NCBI RefSeq assembly: GCF_004793885.1
Contig: NZ_SRYG01000007.1
Location: forward strand, 41,601-105,600
DNA from: Dubosiella muris
Lineage (GTDB): Bacteria; Bacillota_I; Bacilli_A; Erysipelotrichales; Erysipelotrichaceae
DNA length: 64,000 nt
Reading direction: 5' to 3'
The position numbers and the translations under genes were made by a program. Below, piece after piece: positions 39,008 through 46,899 of the stretch. The notes under the pieces are model-generated. The model saw only the letters and a list, made by a program, of their open reading frames with translations. It ran no database searches and had not been told where the DNA came from. Each line of letters starts with the position of its first letter. Position 1 is the stretch's first letter.

Positions 39008-39928
39008 TTACATTAAGCCAAGATGCTTCCCGACCTGGCGCGCTTCGCTTGGTGATAATTTCTCTTTCTGGGTTTCGTATACTTGTTGGATTGGAATGCC
39101 AAAATCCTGTGAAATCCCGCGAATGATTTTGACCGACGCTTGCACGGCGCCTTCTTTTCGCCCTTGCGCTCGTCCTTCATTTCGTCCTTCCTCTCTTCCT
39201 TTTTCAATCAATCCCTGGCTCAAGTTGCACATTTTCCTCACCCTCCTTTGGTCTTCTTCCATTGTGAATCCATACGCTCTCAATTTCTCGTTGGCTTTCT
39301 TTTCCTCTTCGCACTTAAACAAATAATGCAGCACTTTCAGTGAATCCTTGTCGTCTTCCCGGATCTCGTTTCCGATTTTGAATGTCGCCAGGTTCATCAT
39401 GCCCTCCTTTGGCTCGTTTCTTGTCACCTGGCTACCTTCTGTTTTCTCGATCCATTCCTTTTTGATTTCCAGCTCGCTTTTTTTGATCCGGAAATCGTTG
39501 ACGACCCACATCGAATACACCGGCCGCAACGCGTTGTAGTCCACTTTCTTTCCCACCTGGTTGCACACCATCGCGGCCACATACAAGTTCTTTCGTGATT
39601 CCAAATCGTACGCTTTGGGCATGTCCTTTTGAAAATCCGCGTTGCCGTACGCCTGCCACGATTTCTTTTTCATGCCAAACAACAGGTCAGGCTCGACGTA
39701 GGCGCCCGAGCTAAACGCGATCTCGCCCGACGCGTACGGGATTTGATCGGTGTCGGTTTCGATATAGCCGCGAATGGCTTCGATGGGGTCCGAAGCCAGA
39801 GGCGGCACGCCGTCTTTGATCAAATACGACAAAAGCCGGGTGTCCCGAAGCCATTGTTTCGCCATACGGTCGTACGCCCGTTGCTGCCGGCGCAGGCTTT
39901 TCCGTTCTTTTTTATTTTTATCTTTCAT
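39008..39928 (-). CDS. Rpn/PD-(D/E)XK nuclease-family transposase-like protein
   Basis: 306-residue protein of the recombination-promoting nuclease / putative transposase group. The N-terminal part (MAKQWLRDTRLLSYLIKDG) and SSGAYVEPDLLFGMK, then DLESRKNLYVAAMVCNQ, fit the PD-(D/E)XK fold, and the C-terminal tail GLIEKGREEGRNEGRAQGRKEG is the charged repeat typical of this family. Such proteins are often multicopy in gut Bacillota. A TATAAT box lies only 4 nt before the ATG at 39928 and no ribosome site is seen, so translation may be leaderless; a TTG at 39946 is the alternative start. Confidence 0.7.
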   Translation of the reverse strand: MKDKNKKERKSLRRQQRAYDRMAKQWLRDTRLLSYLIKDGVPPLASDPIEAIRGYIETDTDQIPYASGEIAFSSGAYVEPDLLFGMKKKSWQAYGNADFQKDMPKAYDLESRKNLYVAAMVCNQVGKKVDYNALRPVYSMWVVNDFRIKKSELEIKKEWIEKTEGSQVTRNEPKEGMMNLATFKIGNEIREDDKDSLKVLHYLFKCEEEKKANEKLRAYGFTMEEDQRRVRKMCNLSQGLIEKGREEGRNEGRAQGRKEGAVQASVKIIRGISQDFGIPIQQVYETQKEKLSPSEARQVGKHLGLM

Positions 39929-40057
39929 ATCTATTATATACGACAAAGAGAGGACAAAAGGGACATTATTTCTTAAAAAAGTTTATTTTCTTTCTAATCT
40001 ATCAGTTATATTGATAAAAACTTTTTTGTGTGTTTTAACCTTTATAGCAATAAATAT

Positions 40058-40076
40058 CCACCGGCTAAGCCGGTGG
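40058..40076. repeat. Right-end hairpin of the IS200-like element
   Basis: Perfect 8-bp stem CCACCGGC/GCCGGTGG with a 3-nt loop, downstream of the tnpA stop codon. Confidence 0.7.
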
Positions 40077-40148
40077 TTTTTCAGATGCGGGCATAGCCCT
40101 GCTCTCAAAGCTGCGCGTCAACGCGCTTTCATGGTCTGCCCATTGCAC

Positions 40149-40625
40149 TTATTTTCGTTTTCCCGTAAACGGATCTTCAAATTCCAATTCCAGTTGCTCG
40201 GCTACTTGATCCTCTTTCAACTGATTTTGAATATATTCCTGAATCTTCTTTGTATTCTTTCCTGCCGTGTCCACGTAGTAGCCTCGACACCAAAAACTTC
40301 GGTTCCGATATTTATATCTTGCGTTTGACCATTTTTCATAAATCATTTGGCTACTCTTTCCTTTCAAATACCCCATGAATCCAGATACGCTCATTTTTGG
40401 CGGTATTTCTATGAGCATGTGGATATGATCACAACATACTTCCGCTTCTATTATGTTCACTCCTTTCCATTCACATAGATTCCTTAATATCTTTCCTATT
40501 TCCAATCGTCTTGCATCATAGAATGCTTTTCTTCTATACTTTGGCGCAAACACGATATGGTACTTACAATTCCATTTTGTGTGTGATAAACTGTGTAAGT
40601 CATTGGACATATTCTTTGTGTTCAT
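40149..40625 (-). CDS. tnpA: IS200/IS605-family Y1 transposase TnpA
   Basis: 158-residue single-strand transposase. The HUH motif is in CCDHIHMLIEI (H67, H69), preceded by KYHIVFAPKYRRKAFY. The C-terminal FWCRGYYVDTAGKNTKKIQEYIQNQ contains the likely catalytic Tyr (about 131). Length and motifs are intact, so the enzyme should be active. The ATG at 40625 has AGGAGG upstream, and that sequence lies inside a 13-bp stem of the mRNA leader, so translation is probably kept low. It belongs to the IS200-like element and has no tnpB. Confidence 0.93.
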   Translation of the reverse strand: MNTKNMSNDLHSLSHTKWNCKYHIVFAPKYRRKAFYDARRLEIGKILRNLCEWKGVNIIEAEVCCDHIHMLIEIPPKMSVSGFMGYLKGKSSQMIYEKWSNARYKYRNRSFWCRGYYVDTAGKNTKKIQEYIQNQLKEDQVAEQLELEFEDPFTGKRK

Positions 40626-40633
40626 TGCATAAA

Positions 40634-40694
40634 GCCCTCCTGGTTTCTTCTTTCGTAGTTGGCAGACCACGTTTTTAGTTTAAACCAGGAGGGC
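40634..40694 (-). promoter_or_regulatory. RBS-sequestering leader hairpin of tnpA
   Basis: GCCCTCCTGGTTT (40634-40646, plus strand) is the exact reverse complement of AAACCAGGAGGGC (40682-40694). In the mRNA the 3' arm contains the AGGAGG ribosome site of tnpA. Such repression is known for IS200. Confidence 0.75.
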
Positions 40695-40726
40695 CTTTCA
40701 TGATCACTCCGCTTAAGCTTTTTGGA

Positions 40727-40745
40727 CCCCCAGACAATCTGGGGG
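40727..40745. repeat. Left-end hairpin of the IS200-like element
   Basis: CCCCCAGA/TCTGGGGG stem with a CAA loop, at the 5' side of tnpA. Confidence 0.6.
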
Positions 40746-40757
40746 GGTTGGGTTACA

Positions 40758-40790
40758 AAAAACGAGTCGATTTCGCTTCGACTCGTTTTT
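40758..40790. terminator. Terminator of the YhgE-like/MMPL operon
   Basis: 13-bp perfect stem AAAAACGAGTCGA/TCGACTCGTTTTT with a 7-nt loop. It functions in either direction and lies 4 bp past the stop codon at 40794. Confidence 0.9.
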
Positions 40791-40793
40791 CAA

Positions 40794-43541
40794 TTATTCT
40801 TCCTCGTCTGTGACTTCCTCTGTCCGGTAAATGAAACGAACCGTGGAATCCGCGCCCTTTGGAGCGCCGGTAAACGTCGAGTTCTCCTCGTTGAGATCCT
40901 GGATCTGCTCGACAATATCCATCAATGTCTTGACTTCGCCCGTCGTCAAATCCAGCTTTTCCTTCAACTGACCCATGCCTTGCGCCTGGAACTGATCGCT
41001 GCCTTCCGCCAGCTTCTTGGCGCCGGCATCAAGCTCGTCAACACCCGAACGCAAATCGTTCAAGCCCGATTTCAGCTCGTTCAGTTTGCCCTTCTGGTCG
41101 TACAGTTGCTTCGTTCCATCGACGATTTGTGCCGATCCATCTTTCAACACCGCCGAGTTTTGATTCAAAGCGTTCGTTCCCGACGCCAGCTGGCTGGCCC
41201 CAGAATTCAACTGATCCACGCCGTTTTGCAAAGCGCCCAAGCCTTGCTTCAACTCGTTGATCTTGTCTTTTTGACCTGCAAGCTGACTCGTGCCCGAAGC
41301 GAGCTGCGCCGCGCCTTCATTCAAAGCCGCGCTCTGGTCAACCAGCTGCTGACTGCCCGCGTTCAACTGATCAAACGCCGCTTTGGATTGCGTCTGCAAA
41401 TCGTCCAGTCCCTGGTCAAGACGGGCCACGCCGTTGCTAACCTGGCTCGCGCCTGTATCCAGCTGATTCAATCCGCCCTTTAGCTGCGCGATCGCCGCCT
41501 TGAGCTGATCGACGTTTTGCGGCAAGTTGGCGCTGTTGAGCATCGACTCCATTTGCGCAAGAATCGCCTGCGCGCTCTGAATGTCCGCGCTCATCGAATC
41601 CAGCGCCGCGTTCGCGTTGGTCACAACCTTCGCCATGCCTTCCAGGCCTTGCTTCATTTGCGCGAAATCCGCGTTCAGCTGCGTTGGATCCAGCGAAACA
41701 AGCGCTTCCAGATCAGCCGGAGTCTGGGCGCTCTGCAACGCCGCCTTCTGGCTGTCGAGCGCCGCGATCTGGCTTGAGAAGTCGACCGTCACCGTCTTCG
41801 TCTGGTATGTCACTTCCTCATGCGTCGTTCCATCCGGGTTCGTCACAGTCGTCGTCACCGGCACCTGATACGTCTCGTTGACCTGGTTTGCCTGCAACGC
41901 CGCGATCGCCGCGTCGATTTGCGCGATATACTCGTTTCTTGTCGATTCAAACGATGCGGCAGCCGCGTGGCTGGACGCGTTGTACGCGTCGATCTTCTGA
42001 TTGTTGCCGGCAATGATCTGATTCATTTTTCCGGCTTCCACATTGACGTCCTTCACGAGCGCTTCCATGCCACCCAGGCTTTGTTTAGCCGAATCAATCG
42101 TCTGCTCCATTTGACCAAGCGTTTGCTGGTCTTCCGCGACAAGGCCGCCAAGTTTCGTCAACCCTTGCTGGGCTCCCTGCACGTTTTGAATGAGCGCGTC
42201 GATTTGCGCCTCGTCCAGCTGCGAAACTTGCGCGTTCATTTGCGACAAGCCATCCGCCACGTCCTGGCTGCCTTTCACCAGCGCGCTTCGGCCCTGCTTC
42301 GTATCGCTCAACGCCTTGTCCACGCCATACAGCTGTTTGTTGCCCTCGTTCAGTTTCGCCACGCCATCCGTGTATTGCTTCAAGCCGGCCTGCAACCGTG
42401 CGGTGCCCTGGTCAAGCTGATCGGCGCCTTCCATGAGCTGATCGATTTTCGGATACGCGCTTTCCAGCGGCGCCAGCCCGGCTTTTAACTGCGACGTTCC
42501 TTCTTGCAGCTTCGCGGCCCCCGTGTCGACTTGTGCCACGCCATCCGTGTAGTCGACGATGCCTTGATTCAGTTTCCGGCTGCCTTCATACAGCTGCGTC
42601 GCGCCATCCGACAACTGATCCATTTGCGGACCTACCGTCGACAACGGGGCGATGCCCTCCTTCAGTTTTCCGGTACCATCCGCGAGCTGATGCGTGCCTT
42701 CGTTGATTTGCTCGCTGGCCGCCATCAATTCGTTGATACCACCCGTCAAATCGGATACCGAGTCGATGCCTTCGATGTCCTCGGCGTTGATCTCGTTGGT
42801 CGCGACCATCATGATCTCGCTTTGCTTGTAGTCTTTCACATCCGCCTTGATCGTGATCGTGTCGCTTAAGTCAAGCTTTTTATTCACCGTTTCCAGTCCG
42901 GCCTCATCGAGCGTCTGAGAAAGGCCGGGAATCGTGGCGAACGCCAAAATCTCGTTCGAGCCGTCGTTGACGATCTTGCCTTGCTTGCATGTGACGTTTT
43001 TGAACACGTCCGTGTCCAGGTCCATCATGCCACCCGCCAAATACGATGGATGGATCGTGACGGTTTTACCGTTGGCGTTGATTTGTTTTGAAATGTTGTT
43101 CGTAAAAGTAATTTGCATTTCGAGCTTGCCGCTCTTGCCTTCCAAATCCTTGGCGTCGATTTTCTTTCCGTCAAGTTTGTACTCGATTTGAATGGAAACC
43201 GGCAGTTTCTTTGTCGTTTTTCCCTGATAGTAGACGTCGTTGCCTTTCACGTTCCATGTGTAGTTTTTGCCGGACACTTTCGGTTTTTCGTCCCCTTTGA
43301 TATTTTCGACATTCGTCAAATCGAGCGTTTCCTCGATGTTTTGGATGCCATCGGCGTCGTGCAGCCAGTTGGATACGATCGTGTTATTGACCGTGCCATC
43401 CGGATCCATGACGGCGTACACGGTTTCGGTTTTCGTTGTCGGATCATCGGCTTCTTCGGCAAACAGCGGGAAATTGATCATCGAGCAACCCATGACGGTC
43501 GCGAGAATGGAACATCCTATATTTCTAATTGTTTTATTCAT
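40794..43541 (-). CDS. Secreted YhgE/Pip-like coiled-repeat protein
   Basis: 915 residues with a signal peptide (MNKTIRNIGCSILATVMGCSM, cleavage near AEEAD). The N-terminal 270 residues are beta-rich. From about 275 on there are many heptad and 11-residue repeats of the L-x2-G-x3-L type (GTGKLKEG, GATQLYEGSRKLNQG, GASQLASGT), typical of YhgE/Pip and other MMPL-associated exported proteins. A short V/T-rich insert (TYQVPVTTTVTNPDGT) interrupts them at about 555-580. There is no C-terminal membrane segment, unlike classical YhgE. It lies 3 nt after the MMPL gene and ahead of a strong terminator. It is probably an envelope partner of that transporter. Confidence 0.8.
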   Translation of the reverse strand: MNKTIRNIGCSILATVMGCSMINFPLFAEEADDPTTKTETVYAVMDPDGTVNNTIVSNWLHDADGIQNIEETLDLTNVENIKGDEKPKVSGKNYTWNVKGNDVYYQGKTTKKLPVSIQIEYKLDGKKIDAKDLEGKSGKLEMQITFTNNISKQINANGKTVTIHPSYLAGGMMDLDTDVFKNVTCKQGKIVNDGSNEILAFATIPGLSQTLDEAGLETVNKKLDLSDTITIKADVKDYKQSEIMMVATNEINAEDIEGIDSVSDLTGGINELMAASEQINEGTHQLADGTGKLKEGIAPLSTVGPQMDQLSDGATQLYEGSRKLNQGIVDYTDGVAQVDTGAAKLQEGTSQLKAGLAPLESAYPKIDQLMEGADQLDQGTARLQAGLKQYTDGVAKLNEGNKQLYGVDKALSDTKQGRSALVKGSQDVADGLSQMNAQVSQLDEAQIDALIQNVQGAQQGLTKLGGLVAEDQQTLGQMEQTIDSAKQSLGGMEALVKDVNVEAGKMNQIIAGNNQKIDAYNASSHAAAASFESTRNEYIAQIDAAIAALQANQVNETYQVPVTTTVTNPDGTTHEEVTYQTKTVTVDFSSQIAALDSQKAALQSAQTPADLEALVSLDPTQLNADFAQMKQGLEGMAKVVTNANAALDSMSADIQSAQAILAQMESMLNSANLPQNVDQLKAAIAQLKGGLNQLDTGASQVSNGVARLDQGLDDLQTQSKAAFDQLNAGSQQLVDQSAALNEGAAQLASGTSQLAGQKDKINELKQGLGALQNGVDQLNSGASQLASGTNALNQNSAVLKDGSAQIVDGTKQLYDQKGKLNELKSGLNDLRSGVDELDAGAKKLAEGSDQFQAQGMGQLKEKLDLTTGEVKTLMDIVEQIQDLNEENSTFTGAPKGADSTVRFIYRTEEVTDEEE

Positions 43542-43544
43542 TGT

Positions 43545-45617
43545 TTACTCTCCTTTGGCGACTGGCCAGTTTTTCGTAGTTTTTTGAATGAGTTTCTGAC
43601 TTACGATCAGCATTGACGGCAAAACAACCAAAATGACAATGACCGAAATCAAGGCGCCGCGGCCAAGCAGCTGACAAAGTGCGGCAATCATATCCATCTT
43701 GGCGATCATCGCCACACCCGAGCACGCCGCGAAAAACGACAACCCGCTCGTGATAATGGATGGCGATGTCATTCGAATCGACGTGGCGACCGCCTCTTTC
43801 ACGCCCAGTCCGTTTTGCAGTTCCTCTTTAAAACGCGTCGTCATCAAGATCGCGTAGTCGATGCAGGCGCCCAGCTGAATCGTGCCAATGACGATACCGG
43901 CGATAAACGGCAGCTGCGTATGCGTCAGGAACGGGATACCCATGTTGACGCAAATCGCGAACTCGATCGCCAGCACGAGAATGAACGGCAGCGAGAACGA
44001 TTTGAACGTGATCGCGATGATGAGCAGGATCGCTACGATGGAAACGACATTGACCATTTGGAAGTCGATGTTTGTGACTTGGATCAAATCTCTTGTCAAA
44101 GCGCCTTCGCCGGCGATCTTCGCGTCCTTGTCGTATTCATGAATGATGTTGTCGATCTCGTCAAGCTGGGCGTTTTCCTGATCCGTCGCCGCCCGGTAAT
44201 CCGAGTTGACGACGATCAGCCGCTTGCCCCCGTTGTGCAAAATTTCCTGCACCGCTTTTGGCTCGAACGTGCTTGGCACGCCCGGACCGATGTATTTTTC
44301 ATAGCCAAGAACATTCGTCACGCCTTTGACGTTCTCGATGCGGTCGATGATCGTTTGAATGTCCTTGGTTGGCACTTTATCGTCCAAAACAACAAAGTGC
44401 GTCGTTGTCATGTTGAATTTTTCCTTGAGCTGACTCGTTCCCTCCACGCTTGGCAGCTCGGCTGGCAGCGTCTGCGTCAAGTCATAGTACTGACCGACGT
44501 TGGCCTGGCAGTAAATCGCCGGAATGAAGAGGAGCACAAACGCGATCAAAATCGCCTTGTAGTGCTTGCTGACAAATTTTGGCGTCCGCTTCAGCGGTTT
44601 GATCAAAACCGGATGCGTGTACTTCTCGATGCTTTTGTCAAACGCCATCAACAAGCTTGGCAAGACGAGCACGGTACAAACGACGCCAAGGATGACGCCT
44701 TTCGCCATGACGATTCCAATGTCGCGGCCTAACGTCAGCTGCATCGCGCACAGCGCCAGGAATCCGGCAATCGTCGTGACAGACGAGGATGTGATGGACA
44801 CGAACGTCGCGTGAATCGCTTTGGACATCGCGTCCTCTTTCGTATCGGTTTTCGTTTTTTCCTCCTGATAGCGATGCAGCAGGAAGATGGAGTAGTCCAT
44901 CGTGACCGCCAGCTGCAAGATCAAAGCCAGCGCCTGCGTAATGTATGAAATCTGCCCGAGGAACACGTTCGTTCCCATGTTATAGATGATCGGGAACATG
45001 ATTCCAATCAGGAAGACGATTGGCGCCACCCACGATTTCAAGCCGAGGCAAAGCACGACAAGGCAAAGCAGGACGGCGATAAGCGAATAAATCGGCGTTT
45101 CCTGGTTGACGAGGTCTTTCGTATCCTCGGTAATGGCGGAGAAGCCAGCCAGATAGCAGTCCATCTGCGCGTATTTTTTAATTTGCGCGATCGCGTTCAT
45201 CGTCGTGTCGGACGCGGTCGGCTCCTTGAAGGTGATGATAAGCATCGTGGAATCGCCGCTATACAGCATTTTTTGAATGTTTTCCGGAATGGCTTCCTTC
45301 GGAACGCTGATGTCGGTGGCGTCGTCGCGCCATATGACTTTGTCCACGCCCTTGATGTCCTGAATTTCCTTTTTCAGTTTCAGGACGTCTTTGTCCTTCA
45401 TGCCGTTGACGACAAGCATATCGACACTGGACAAGTTGAAATCGTCATTTAAGATGTCCTGCGCCTGCATTGACTCGGAGTCAGCCGGCAAATACGACAA
45501 AATATCGTAGTTGACTTTCGTGTTCAAATACCCGAAAACGCTCGGTATTAAAAGCACGATGGATAGGATCAGGATAATTTTTCGATACCTGACAATGAAT
45601 TTCGATAGTTTTTCCAT
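43545..45617 (-). CDS. MMPL/RND-family transporter
   Basis: 690-residue membrane transporter with the two-fold RND layout. A first membrane segment (about 12-30) and a large extracellular domain (about 35-170, with NYDILSYLPADSE) are followed by about five segments. Then come a second anchor (ILIAFVLLFIPAIY), a second extracellular domain and another five segments. SITSSSVTTIAGFLAL and MTSPSIITSGLSFFAACSG are the conserved helix pairs. Likely exports lipids, drugs or envelope components. The first visible promoter overlaps a TetR operator. The ATG at 45617 is used; the TTG at 45629 sits too close to GAGAGGAA, so the exact start is uncertain. Confidence 0.9.
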   Translation of the reverse strand: MEKLSKFIVRYRKIILILSIVLLIPSVFGYLNTKVNYDILSYLPADSESMQAQDILNDDFNLSSVDMLVVNGMKDKDVLKLKKEIQDIKGVDKVIWRDDATDISVPKEAIPENIQKMLYSGDSTMLIITFKEPTASDTTMNAIAQIKKYAQMDCYLAGFSAITEDTKDLVNQETPIYSLIAVLLCLVVLCLGLKSWVAPIVFLIGIMFPIIYNMGTNVFLGQISYITQALALILQLAVTMDYSIFLLHRYQEEKTKTDTKEDAMSKAIHATFVSITSSSVTTIAGFLALCAMQLTLGRDIGIVMAKGVILGVVCTVLVLPSLLMAFDKSIEKYTHPVLIKPLKRTPKFVSKHYKAILIAFVLLFIPAIYCQANVGQYYDLTQTLPAELPSVEGTSQLKEKFNMTTTHFVVLDDKVPTKDIQTIIDRIENVKGVTNVLGYEKYIGPGVPSTFEPKAVQEILHNGGKRLIVVNSDYRAATDQENAQLDEIDNIIHEYDKDAKIAGEGALTRDLIQVTNIDFQMVNVVSIVAILLIIAITFKSFSLPFILVLAIEFAICVNMGIPFLTHTQLPFIAGIVIGTIQLGACIDYAILMTTRFKEELQNGLGVKEAVATSIRMTSPSIITSGLSFFAACSGVAMIAKMDMIAALCQLLGRGALISVIVILVVLPSMLIVSQKLIQKTTKNWPVAKGE

Positions 45618-45646
45618 ACAATTCTTCAATTCCTCTCACGCAGAAT

Positions 45647-45675
45647 AAGATACTCTTTTAATGACTAATAGTCAA
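45647..45675 (-). promoter_or_regulatory. Promoter of the MMPL operon
   Basis: TTGACT (45670-45675) and TATCTT (45647-45652) are 17 bp apart on the minus strand. The -35 box overlaps the TGACTAATAGTCA operator. Confidence 0.65.
45662..45674. promoter_or_regulatory. TetR-type operator 1
   Basis: TGACTA-A-TAGTCA is a perfect 6+1+6 palindrome covering the MMPL promoter -35. Confidence 0.7.
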
Positions 45676-45723
45676 TTTTTTAACCCAAAAACTTTTAAAT
45701 TCCATTTTTTGCCTGTTTTTAGG

Positions 45724-45737
45724 TGAACTATTGGTCA
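45724..45737. promoter_or_regulatory. TetR-type operator 2
   Basis: TGAACTATTGGTCA resembles operator 1 in reverse orientation (TGACCAATAGTTCA) and lies upstream of the tetR promoter. Confidence 0.55.
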
Positions 45738-45777
45738 TTTTAGTCTTTTTTCAAATGTTTTATGGTATAGTAAGACC

Positions 45778-46389
45778 ATGAAATCGAAAATCTTGGAAAA
45801 CAAACGCATAAAAAAAGAGCGTCTCATCGACGCCGCCTATTCCCTTTTTTCCCACAACGACTTGAAAAACGTCAGCATTCAGGACATCGTCACCAAAGCC
45901 GGCGTCGCGAAAGGAACCTTTTATTTGTATTTCAAAGACAAATATATGCTGCGCGACCATCTCATTGGACGCGAGGTATCCGAGCTTTTTAAAAACGCCG
46001 AAGCGGCGCTGAAGGAAAACGACATCCGCAATTTCGAGGATAGCGTCATTTTTATTATCAACCACGTGCTCATGTCGCTGGAAAACAACCCCGTCGTCCT
46101 GACGTTTATCAAAAACAACCTTTCTGTCGGCGTGTTTCACGAACAGCTGCACAACGCACTGGACAACGAGGAGTCGTTCAACTTGACGGAAGCGTTTTTG
46201 AATCTCGTCAGCAAGTACCACTACCAGTACAAGGATCCGACGATCATCTTGTATTTGATCATCGAGATGGTCGGCAGCTGCTGCTATACGAGCATCACCC
46301 AAAACAAGCCGCTGCCCATCCGGGAGCTGAAACCGTTTTTATTCGACTCGATCCGCGCCATCCTGCATCAGGGCGCGCCAAACGACTAA
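45778..46389 (+). CDS. TetR/AcrR-family transcriptional regulator
   Basis: 203-residue repressor. The N-terminal domain has KKERLIDAAYSLFSHNDLKNVSIQDIVTKAGVAKGTFYLYFKDKYML, the classic TetR helix-turn-helix. The C-terminal helices (about 70-195) form the ligand pocket. It is divergent from the MMPL/YhgE-like operon, and two related palindromes sit between the genes, so it probably represses the transporter and itself. A TATAGT box lies only 6 nt before the ATG and no ribosome site is seen, so translation may be leaderless. The inducer is unknown, perhaps a membrane-active compound. Confidence 0.9.
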   Translation: MKSKILENKRIKKERLIDAAYSLFSHNDLKNVSIQDIVTKAGVAKGTFYLYFKDKYMLRDHLIGREVSELFKNAEAALKENDIRNFEDSVIFIINHVLMSLENNPVVLTFIKNNLSVGVFHEQLHNALDNEESFNLTEAFLNLVSKYHYQYKDPTIILYLIIEMVGSCCYTSITQNKPLPIRELKPFLFDSIRAILHQGAPND

Positions 46390-46429
46390 AAAAAACTTGA
46401 GAAGGATTCGTTCCTCTCAAGTTTTTTTG
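46388..46429. terminator. Bidirectional terminator between tetR and GNAT genes
   Basis: ACTTGAGA/TCTCAAGT stem flanked by A-rich and T7 runs lies between convergent genes. Confidence 0.85.
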
Positions 46430-46431
46430 TT

Positions 46432-46893
46432 TTAGCCTACGCTCATGACATAGATCTGGCAAGGGTTCCATTCATCCCACAATGCCGGCATGACTTCAAA
46501 CTCCTTGAAACCAAGCTTTTGATAAAAGCGGTTGGTGCGATCGTACGATTCGTAAACGCCCATCCGCACCGTTTTCACCTGCATAAAGGAATAGCCGTTT
46601 TCCTTCGCCCACACCCTGGCACGCTCAACCAGCCGCGAACCGACGCCTTGACCATGATAAGCGCGCCACACACCCATGACCGCTAGTTCCACCGTGTCTT
46701 TTCCGGTTGGCCGCAAACAAACAAATCCAATCGGCCGCTCCTTTTGGAAGGCGGCAAACACGACTTGTTCTCCGCTTTGCTCGATGTATTGCTCGCGGGC
46801 GGTTTCGTCCTCGAACCATTCCGTCAGCGTTTCCAGAACGGTCCGCGTGACGACGCGAATCGTGGGCGGGTCCTGTAGCCGAACGATCCTCAT
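46432..46893 (-). CDS. GNAT-family N-acetyltransferase
   Basis: 153-residue acetyltransferase. The acetyl-CoA binding motif A is AVMGVWRAYHGQGVGSRLVERA, preceded by PIGFVCLRPTGKDTVEL and followed by YSFMQVKTVRMG and YDRTNRFYQKLGFKEFEV. The substrate is unknown. It follows the NYN-domain gene by 6 nt without a strong ribosome site, suggesting translational coupling, and ends at a bidirectional terminator. Confidence 0.88.
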   Translation of the reverse strand: MRIVRLQDPPTIRVVTRTVLETLTEWFEDETAREQYIEQSGEQVVFAAFQKERPIGFVCLRPTGKDTVELAVMGVWRAYHGQGVGSRLVERARVWAKENGYSFMQVKTVRMGVYESYDRTNRFYQKLGFKEFEVMPALWDEWNPCQIYVMSVG

Positions 46894-46899
46894 CCGTTC

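Larger units (their letters stand above)
40050..40750 (-). mobile_element. IS200/IS605-type insertion sequence carrying only tnpA
   Basis: A complete Y1 transposase gene lies between end hairpins: CCACCGGC-TAA-GCCGGTGG at 40058-40076 and CCCCCAGA-CAA-TCTGGGGG at 40727-40745. The subterminal hairpins without terminal inverted repeats are as expected for single-strand transposition. No tnpB is present, so this is IS200-like. Exact cleavage sites are not determined. Confidence 0.75.
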
